A DNA stretch of 64,000 bases, taken from Microbispora catharanthi (lineage in GTDB: Bacteria > Actinomycetota > Actinomycetes > Streptosporangiales > Streptosporangiaceae). Position numbers and translations under genes: made by a program. A model generated the notes under the pieces. The model saw only the letters and a list, made by a program, of their open reading frames with translations, was not told where the DNA came from and made no database searches. Below are positions 57,962 to 64,000 of the stretch, piece by piece (position 1 is the first letter of the stretch; the number at the start of each line of letters is the position of its first letter). The stretch covers positions 1 through 64,000 of the forward strand of contig NZ_VDMA02000020.1 in the NCBI RefSeq assembly GCF_006334915.2. The letters run 5' to 3'.

Positions 57962-59071
57962 ATGAGCGAGAACACGCAGATCAGGCCTTTCCGTGTCGAC
58001 GTCCCGCAGGCCGACCTCGACGACCTGAAGGACCGGCTCGGCCGGACCCGCTGGCCCGACGAGATCCCGGACGCCGGGTGGGAGTACGGCATACCGGTCG
58101 CGTACGTGAAGCGGCTGGCCGAATACTGGCGGGACGGGTACGACTGGCGTGCCCACGAGGCCGAGATCAACCGCTATTCGCAGTTCGTCACCGAGATCGA
58201 CGGGCAGGACATCCACTTCCTGCACGTGCGGTCGCCGCACGAGGACGCCCTTCCGCTGATCCTCACCCACGGCTGGCCGGGCTCGATCGTGGAGTACCTC
58301 AAGGTCATCGAACCGCTGACGAACCCCGAGGACCCGGCGCAGGCGTTCCACCTGGTGATCCCGTCGCTGCCCGGCTTCGGCTTCTCGGGCCCGACGAGGG
58401 AGCGGGGCTGGAACCGGTTCCGTACGGCCCGGGCGTGGGCGGAGCTCATGCGCAGGCTCGGCTACGACCGGTACGGCGCGGTGGGCAACGACGGCGGCTC
58501 GTTCGTCTCGCCCGAGGTGGGCCGGGTGGACCCCGAGCACGTCGTCGGCGTCCACGTCACGCAGATCTACTCGTTCCCCTCCGGCGACCCGGCGGAGATG
58601 GCGAACCTCACCGACGAGGAGCGGAAGGGACTGGAGGTGCTGCAGTGGTTCTACGAGAACAAGATGTCGTTCAACATGGTCCACTCGCAGCAGCCGCAGA
58701 CGTTGTCGTACGGGATCTTCGACTCGCCGGCCGGGCTGCTGGGCTGGAACGCCCAGTTGTTCGGTGAGGACGTCGACGACGACTTCATCCTGACCAACAC
58801 GATGCTCTACTGGGCGACCGGCACTGCCACGTCGGCCACGCGGTTCTACTACGAGGACGCCCACGCCGAGCATCCCAAGGAGCCGACGACGGTCCCGCTC
58901 GGCCTGGCGATGTTCGAGGGCGACTTCGTGTCGATGCGCACCTTCGCCGAGCGCGATCACAAGAACATCGTCCACTGGCGGTCCTATGACGCGGGCGGCC
59001 ACTACGCCGCCCACCTGCGGCCGGACGTGCTCGCCGCCGACCTGCGCGACTTCTACGCGGCCCTGCGGTGA
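57962..59071 (+). CDS. Epoxide hydrolase, EHN-domain alpha/beta hydrolase
   Basis: The predicted protein has 369 residues. The N-terminal EHN domain covers about 5-110 (IRPFRVDVPQADLDDLKDRL, GRTRWPDEIPDAGWEYG). The oxyanion-hole motif is HGWPGS at 103-108, the nucleophile is Asp177 (VGNDGGSFV), and the base is His in AGGHYAA near the C-terminus. It opens epoxides to diols; microsomal-type members act on hydrophobic substrates. A TAATGT box ends 7 nt before the ATG, so the mRNA is probably leaderless. The divergent WYL regulator is the likely controller. Confidence 0.92.
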   Translation: MSENTQIRPFRVDVPQADLDDLKDRLGRTRWPDEIPDAGWEYGIPVAYVKRLAEYWRDGYDWRAHEAEINRYSQFVTEIDGQDIHFLHVRSPHEDALPLILTHGWPGSIVEYLKVIEPLTNPEDPAQAFHLVIPSLPGFGFSGPTRERGWNRFRTARAWAELMRRLGYDRYGAVGNDGGSFVSPEVGRVDPEHVVGVHVTQIYSFPSGDPAEMANLTDEERKGLEVLQWFYENKMSFNMVHSQQPQTLSYGIFDSPAGLLGWNAQLFGEDVDDDFILTNTMLYWATGTATSATRFYYEDAHAEHPKEPTTVPLGLAMFEGDFVSMRTFAERDHKNIVHWRSYDAGGHYAAHLRPDVLAADLRDFYAALR

Positions 59072-59164
59072 CAGGCCGCCTGCAGACCCGCTCCTGACCG
59101 ATTCCGGGACGACCAGGGCATGTCGCCCGCCGCACACGGGGCGGGCATCGGGAATGATGACCGC

Positions 59165-60226
59165 ATGGGGAGCGCAACGGGGCGAACGCGGACGAGCAGG
59201 ATTCCGCGGGCGGTCCTGGCGTTCCTCGCGGTCGCGGGCGCGGTGCTACCGGCGACGGCGACGGTGACGGCGGCGACGGCAACGACGCGGGCGGACGACG
59301 GGGAGCGGCTGCTGTTCCGGATCAGGGACGAGCGCGTCGGCGAGTCGAGCGGCCTCGCCGTCTCGCCCACCCACAAGGGCATCGTTTACACGCACAACGA
59401 CAGCGGCCACGGACCGCAGATCTACGCGATCGGCCCGGACGGCCGCACGCGGGCGACCTTCACGATCGGCGACGCCGAGGCCAGGGACTGGGAGGGCATC
59501 GCGGCCTCCACCGACCGCGCGACCGGGCGCGGCGTGCTCTGGATCGCCGACATCGGGGACAACATGGACGGCGCCTGGCCGGACGTGTCCGTCTACAAGG
59601 TCGTCGAGCCCAGGACGATGGAGGACGCGACGCTGCGGGCCGTGCGGTATCGCTTCCGCTACGCCGACGGCCCCCGCAACGCCGAGGGGGTGATGGTCGA
59701 TCCCCGCACGGGCCGTCTGTACATCGTGAGCAAGGAGTTCTCCGGCGGCGTCTACGCCGCCCCGGCGAAGCTGCGCACCGATAAGGTGAACGTCCTGCGC
59801 CGGGTGGGGTCCGCGCCCCTCATGGCCACCGACGCGGCGTACGCCCCCGACGGGTCGAGCTTCGTCGTCCGCACGTACTTCTCGGCGTCCGTCTACCGCT
59901 CGCCGGGCAAACTGATCGCGCACGTCGTGATGCCGCCGCTCGACCAGGCCGAGTCGATCGCGTACACGCGGGACGGCACGGCCCTGCTCACCGGGAGCGA
60001 GGGGAAGGACAGCCCGGTCTACCGGGTGCCGCTGCCCGCCGCCGCCCGGCCGGCTCCTTCGCCCAGTCCGGCGCCGACCTCCGCCCGGCCGAGGGCGGTC
60101 AAGGCGACGAGCGGGGCGACCGCGGGCGACGGAGTGTTCGGCGTGCCGATGCCGCTGTTATGGGTGACGGTCGCTCTCGGGGCGATCGGGATCATCGCGT
60201 TCATCGCCTACCGCGCGGGTCGTTGA
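59165..60226 (+). CDS. Secreted, C-terminally anchored beta-propeller-like protein
   Basis: The predicted protein has 353 residues. A signal peptide (RAVLAFLAVAGAVLPATATV) is cut near residue 35-40. The body (about 48-290) has repeated strand motifs of the propeller kind (SSGLAVSPTHKGIVYTHNDS, GVLWIADIGDNMD, AEGVMVDPRTGRLYIVSKE, AESIAYTRDGTALLTGSEG), which resemble esterase-like phytase or SMP-30-like domains. A Pro/Ser linker and one TM segment (about 330-350) follow, so it is probably displayed outside the membrane. AATGAT lies 6 nt before the ATG. The ligand or substrate is unknown. Confidence 0.75.
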   Translation: MGSATGRTRTSRIPRAVLAFLAVAGAVLPATATVTAATATTRADDGERLLFRIRDERVGESSGLAVSPTHKGIVYTHNDSGHGPQIYAIGPDGRTRATFTIGDAEARDWEGIAASTDRATGRGVLWIADIGDNMDGAWPDVSVYKVVEPRTMEDATLRAVRYRFRYADGPRNAEGVMVDPRTGRLYIVSKEFSGGVYAAPAKLRTDKVNVLRRVGSAPLMATDAAYAPDGSSFVVRTYFSASVYRSPGKLIAHVVMPPLDQAESIAYTRDGTALLTGSEGKDSPVYRVPLPAAARPAPSPSPAPTSARPRAVKATSGATAGDGVFGVPMPLLWVTVALGAIGIIAFIAYRAGR

Positions 60227-60227
60227 A

Positions 60228-60267
60228 GGCCCTCCGGCGACCTCGGGGGGCGGGCAGACGGAGGGCC
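60228..60267. terminator. Possible terminator between convergent genes
   Basis: GGCCCTCCG (60228-60236) pairs perfectly with CGGAGGGCC (60259-60267) around a 22-nt loop. It begins just after the stop of the plus-strand gene and lies 46 nt from the stop of the CBS gene. Confidence 0.55.
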
Positions 60268-60313
60268 GGGCCGCCGTTCCCGGCGACACCCGGCCCGGAG
60301 ATCGCCGCGAGAG

Positions 60314-60748
60314 TCAGCCCCGCGCGTAGACGCGGTGGACGAACTCCGCGAGCTTGCTGTCGGGCAGTTCCTTGGCCAGGTCGGCCTCGGTGATCATCCC
60401 GACGATCCGGTGGTTGTCGATCACCGGCATGCGCTTGATCTGGTGCTCCTCCATCTTCGCCAGGGCTTCCTCGACGTTGGCCTTGGCGTCCACCCAGACC
60501 AGCCCGCGGGCCAGTTCGCTCGCCGTGGTCTGGTCGAGGTCCTTGCCCTCGGCGACGCACTTGATCACGATGTCGCGATCGGTGATGATGCCCTTGAGCC
60601 GGTCGTCGTCCCCGCAGATGGGAAGGGCGCCGACGCTCATGTCCCGCATCATCTCCGCGGCCCTGCGCAGGCTCTCGTGCTCGCCGACGCATTCCGCGCC
60701 CTCGTGCATGACCTGGCCGGCGGTCTTGTTCACTCCCTCTGTGGTCAT
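60314..60748 (-). CDS. Protein with two CBS domains (Hrp1-like)
   Basis: The predicted protein has 144 residues and consists almost only of a CBS pair: about 8-65 (AGQVMHEGAECVGEHESLRR, VGALPICGDDDRLKGIITDR DIV) and about 75-130 (ARGLVWVDAKANVEEALAKM, IKRMPVIDNHRIVGMITEAD). CBS pairs bind adenine nucleotides. The length and layout are like the hypoxic-response protein Hrp1 of mycobacteria. A GGGG lies 7 nt before the ATG. Confidence 0.92.
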   Translation of the reverse strand: MTTEGVNKTAGQVMHEGAECVGEHESLRRAAEMMRDMSVGALPICGDDDRLKGIITDRDIVIKCVAEGKDLDQTTASELARGLVWVDAKANVEEALAKMEEHQIKRMPVIDNHRIVGMITEADLAKELPDSKLAEFVHRVYARG

Positions 60749-60811
60749 GGCTAACCCCCGATTCCCTCTTTTAGGCTGTTATGCCCCATTTGTCCGGAGA
60801 TAAGAGCGTGG

Positions 60812-61174
60812 TCACAGGCGAGGTAGGAAGTGCTCGCCGCGCAGGGCTCGTTCCACGAGCGCGACCGACTCGGCCAGCCGTACGAGCCGGGGGCCCTCCT
60901 GCCGGTAGGCGTCCAGGACCGCCTCGATCGCGTGCGGGGGCAGGTGCTCCTTCAGGTCCACCGCCGCTCCCCGGTAACCCTCCCTGGCCGCCTGGATCGA
61001 GGCCGCCACCTGCTGGCGGGCCATCCGGGCGAGCGCGAGCGGGTGACGGCGCAGCACGCCGTACGCGCGGTAGTCCGGGGGCACCGCGTCGAGCAGCCAC
61101 GACACGGCCGAGACCTCCCAGTCGGGGCTGCCAGGAGGGCGCACCTCCGGTGGCCAGCCGGGTGGCACGTACAC
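60812..61174 (-). CDS. Hypothetical protein with LexA box in its promoter
   Basis: The predicted protein has 120 residues from GTG 61174. The N-terminus is Pro-rich (VYVPPGWPPEVRPPGSPDWE) and is followed by helices (VSWLLDAVPPDYRAYGVLRR, LALARMARQQVAASIQAARE). The motif DYRAYGVLRRHPLALA and the end VERALRGEHFLPRL look family-conserved in style, but I know no function. A TACGAT -10 box (61181-61186) ends 6 nt before the GTG, so the mRNA should be leaderless. A LexA-type box lies just upstream at 61188-61201, which predicts DNA-damage induction. Confidence 0.7.
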   Translation of the reverse strand: MYVPPGWPPEVRPPGSPDWEVSAVSWLLDAVPPDYRAYGVLRRHPLALARMARQQVAASIQAAREGYRGAAVDLKEHLPPHAIEAVLDAYRQEGPRLVRLAESVALVERALRGEHFLPRL

Positions 61175-61187
61175 GCCGCCATCGTAC

Positions 61188-61201
61188 CGAACACAGGTTC
61201 G
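61188..61201. promoter_or_regulatory. LexA (SOS) box
   Basis: CGAAC-ACAG-GTTCG is a perfect 5-bp inverted repeat with 4-nt spacer and matches the Gram-positive SOS consensus GAAC-N4-GTTC, extended by CG on both sides as in actinobacterial sites. It abuts the -10 box of the minus-strand gene starting at 61174. The plus-strand gene at 61263 starts 61 nt away. Confidence 0.78.
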
Positions 61202-61262
61202 ATCACCGTGGAGCGGCTCCGGCTGCGACAATGTCCGGCATGCTGTCGACAACCGCACGGAC

Positions 61263-62447
61263 ATGAGGATCGGGATCGTCGGCGCCGGGATCCTCGGTCT
61301 GGCCGTGGCCCGGCAGATGGCGCGGGCGGGCGCCGAGGTGACCGTGCTGGAGAAGGAGCCCCGGATCGCCGCCCACCAGACCGGGCACAACAGCGGGGTC
61401 GTGCACGCCGGGATCTACTACCAGCCCGGCTCGCTCAAGGCGACCCTCTGCCGGGAGGGCGCCGCCATGCTGCGCGAGTACTGCGCCGAGCACGGCCTGC
61501 CGTACGACGAGGCGGGCAAGCTCGTCGTGGCCTCCACCCGGGCCGAACTGCCCGGGCTGCGCCGCATCGCCGAGCGGGCCAGGGAGAACGGCGTGCCCGG
61601 CATCGCCGAGCTCGACGCGATCGGCCTGCGGGAGGTGGAACCGCACGCGGTCGGGGTCGCCGCCGTCCACTCGCCGCACACCGCGATCACCGACTTCTCC
61701 GCGGTCGCGCGCCGCCTCGCCGCCGACGTGGCCGAGGCCGGCGGGTCCGTACGGCTCTCGCGTCCCGTACGCGCGATCAGGCAGACCACCGACGGGGTGG
61801 CGGTGGCGGCCGGGCCGGAGAGGCTCACCTTCGACCGGCTGATCTCCTGCGCCGGCCTCGGCACCGACGGCGTGGCGGACCTGGCGAGAGCGGGCGGCGA
61901 CGTGCGGATCGTCCCGTTCCGTGGTGAGTACTACCGGCTCGCCGACCCGGCACGCGGCCTGGTGAAGGGGCTCATCTATCCCGTGCCCGACCCCCGCTAC
62001 CCCTTCCTCGGCGTCCACCTGACCCGCAGGATCGACGGGGAGGTCCTGGTCGGGCCCAACGCCGTGCCTGCGCTCGCCCTGGAGGGCTACTCCTGGCGGT
62101 CGGCGTCGCTGCGCGACCTGCGGCGGATCGTCGCCTGGCCGGGCGCCCGGCGCATGGCGGCCGAGCACTGGCGCACCGGCCTGCGCGAGGTGTACGGCTC
62201 GCTGGTCAAACGGGCCTTCGTGGCCGCCGCCCGGAAGTATGTGCCCGAGCTGGCCTCGGCCGACCTCGTACGCGCCGGAGGCGGCGTGCGGGCCCAGGCC
62301 GTGGCGCGGGACGGCAGGCTGCTCGACGACTTCGTCATCGACGTGCGCGGGCGGATCGTGCTGGTGCGAAACGCGCCCTCGCCTGCGGCGACGAGCAGCC
62401 TGGCGATCGCACGGCACATCGCTTTAACGGTTCCCTTAACTTTCTAG
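61263..62447 (+). CDS. lhgO: L-2-hydroxyglutarate oxidase, LhgO family
   Basis: The predicted protein has 394 residues and is an FAD enzyme of the DAO family. The dinucleotide motif is GIVGAGILGLA at 4-14, followed by VLEKEPRIAAHQTGHNSGVV and HAGIYYQPGSLKATLCREG, which is the LhgO signature. RGEYYRLADP and the C-terminal GGVRAQAVARDG and FVIDVRGRIVLVRNAPSPAA complete it. It oxidises L-2-hydroxyglutarate to 2-oxoglutarate with electrons passed to the quinone pool or oxygen. No clear Shine-Dalgarno is seen. Confidence 0.92.
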   Translation: MRIGIVGAGILGLAVARQMARAGAEVTVLEKEPRIAAHQTGHNSGVVHAGIYYQPGSLKATLCREGAAMLREYCAEHGLPYDEAGKLVVASTRAELPGLRRIAERARENGVPGIAELDAIGLREVEPHAVGVAAVHSPHTAITDFSAVARRLAADVAEAGGSVRLSRPVRAIRQTTDGVAVAAGPERLTFDRLISCAGLGTDGVADLARAGGDVRIVPFRGEYYRLADPARGLVKGLIYPVPDPRYPFLGVHLTRRIDGEVLVGPNAVPALALEGYSWRSASLRDLRRIVAWPGARRMAAEHWRTGLREVYGSLVKRAFVAAARKYVPELASADLVRAGGGVRAQAVARDGRLLDDFVIDVRGRIVLVRNAPSPAATSSLAIARHIALTVPLTF

Positions 62448-62465
62448 GTCTAGAGTGCTCCCGCC

Positions 62466-63188
<723 letters not shown>

Positions 63189-63191
63189 GCC

Positions 63192-64000
63192 GTGTCGGGG
63201 CGCACGCCGCTGCGGATCCGGCTCAGCGCTGCCATGCTCGCGCTGGTCGCGGTCGCCCTCGCGGTCATCGGCGTGGGCAGCGTCTCGGTGCTGCGCGACT
63301 ACCTGGTCAGCCGGGTCGACCGGAAGGTCGCCTTGCTGGCGCACGAGGCCGAAAGACGGCTCGACCGGGGTCCGGCGGCGTTCGCACGGCTCAGGCTGCC
63401 GCCCGAGGGCCGGGTGGAGATCCGTGACGCCACCGGCAGGACGCTGCTCGCGCAGGCGGGCATGGGTGTGGAGACTCTGCCGGGTCCCGGCGCCGTGACC
63501 TCCCGGAACCCCATAACGGTGTCGGCCGTGTCGGGTGACGGCCAGTGGCGGGCCCAGGTGGTGCCCGTAGAGGGCTTCGGCACGGTCGTCGTCGCGGTGG
63601 ACATGGCCTCGGTCGGGCAGATCACCGGCCGGCTCGCCCTCATCGAGGCGCTGGTCGGCGGTGCCCTGATGGTCCTGCTCGCCGTCGTCGGCGTCGTGAT
63701 CGTACGGCGCAGCCTGCGGCCCCTGGCGGAGATCGAGGCGACCGCCGAGGCCATCGCCCGGGGAAACCTCGGCAGCCGGATCCCCGACCGTGACCCGCGC
63801 ACCGAGGTCGGGCGGCTCGCCCGCGCGCTGAACGGCATGCTCGCCCAGATCGAGGCCGCGTTCCAGGCCCGGGCGGCCTCCGAGTCCGCGGCCAGGGAGT
63901 CGGAGGCGCGCATGCGCCGCTTCGTGGCCGACGCCTCGCACGAACTGCGTACGCCGCTCACCTCGATCAGGGGCTTCGCCGAGTTCCACCGGCAGGTGCC
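63192..64000 (+). CDS. Sensor histidine kinase (3' end outside window)
   Basis: The first 269 residues are present. TM1 is at about 8-32, then an extracytoplasmic sensor domain (about 33-135), TM2 (about 145-170, LVGGALMVLLAVVGVVIV), a HAMP domain (about 172-225, RRSLRPLAEIEATAEAIARG), and the start of the dimerisation domain with the phospho-acceptor His249 (ADASHELRTPLTSIRG). The ATPase domain lies beyond the window. It starts GTG 3 nt after the response regulator gene; the two form one system. The short Ala/Glu-rich sensor has no named ligand. Confidence 0.93.
   Translation, partial: MSGRTPLRIRLSAAMLALVAVALAVIGVGSVSVLRDYLVSRVDRKVALLAHEAERRLDRGPAAFARLRLPPEGRVEIRDATGRTLLAQAGMGVETLPGPGAVTSRNPITVSAVSGDGQWRAQVVPVEGFGTVVVAVDMASVGQITGRLALIEALVGGALMVLLAVVGVVIVRRSLRPLAEIEATAEAIARGNLGSRIPDRDPRTEVGRLARALNGMLAQIEAAFQARAASESAARESEARMRRFVADASHELRTPLTSIRGFAEFHRQV

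Overview
The window comes from a high-GC Gram-positive chromosome (Actinomycetes). The evidence is the very GC-rich coding sequence, an actinobacterial 5S rRNA end, actinobacteria-restricted families (DUF3027, DUF3263, DUF2530, DUF1707, SepF-like, a bacterial XPB helicase with its partner, a HelD-like RNAP helicase), a CIRCE-controlled stand-alone groEL and a LexA box of the GAAC-N4-GTTC type. Gene content and style fit Streptosporangiales (relatives of Streptosporangium, Nonomuraea or Microbispora), but this is inferred without any search.

Layout. 1-144: the 3' end of a 5S rRNA gene and its terminator. 145-2168: about 2 kb with no convincing gene, G-rich on the left and C-rich on the right. 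2.1-7.8 kb: sepF-like, a membrane protein, argS, plsX, and a DUF1707/LiaF-like protein. 8.1-12 kb: an Ala-rich secreted protein, a small protein, a PEBP-family protein, and a TagGH-type polymer exporter. 12.2-18 kb: a complete five-gene peptide/nickel-type ABC transporter (substrate-binding protein, two permeases, two ATPases) with a hairpin after the first gene. 18-24.8 kb: SAM-hydroxide adenosyltransferase, DUF3263, otsB, two tandem secreted paralogues, an MFS transporter, otsA, and an ECF sigma factor. 24.9-26.7 kb: SAM-I riboswitch, threonine-synthase-fold enzyme, MoaD/ThiS-like carrier. 26.9-29.1 kb: cold-shock protein and CIRCE-groEL. 29.2-41 kb: nucleic-acid maintenance genes (GNAT, HelD-like, XPB, XPB-associated protein, a second Csp) with small membrane proteins. 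40.4-44.1 kb: DUF3027 plus a 977-residue sacsin/HSP90-like ATPase. 44.1-62.4 kb: an accessory zone of small regulator-target modules (XRE/SnoaL, AraC/VOC, MarR/MFS, PadR/monooxygenase, TetR/MFS/SDR, WYL regulator/epoxide hydrolase), an NCS2 purine permease, ThpR, an aldo-keto reductase, a CBS protein, a LexA-boxed hypothetical gene and an L-2-hydroxyglutarate oxidase. 62.5-64 kb: a two-component system whose kinase runs off the window.

How it works together. The most interesting unit is the SAM-riboswitch operon, where a threonine-synthase relative sits beside a thiocarboxylate-type sulfur carrier. This predicts homocysteine/methionine synthesis rather than threonine synthesis. Two themes recur. 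Many genes have a TANNNT -10 box 6-8 nt before the start codon with no Shine-Dalgarno, which implies leaderless mRNA. Many divergent regulator-target pairs carry a clear palindrome over the promoter. No tRNA, CRISPR array, prophage or intact insertion sequence was seen.
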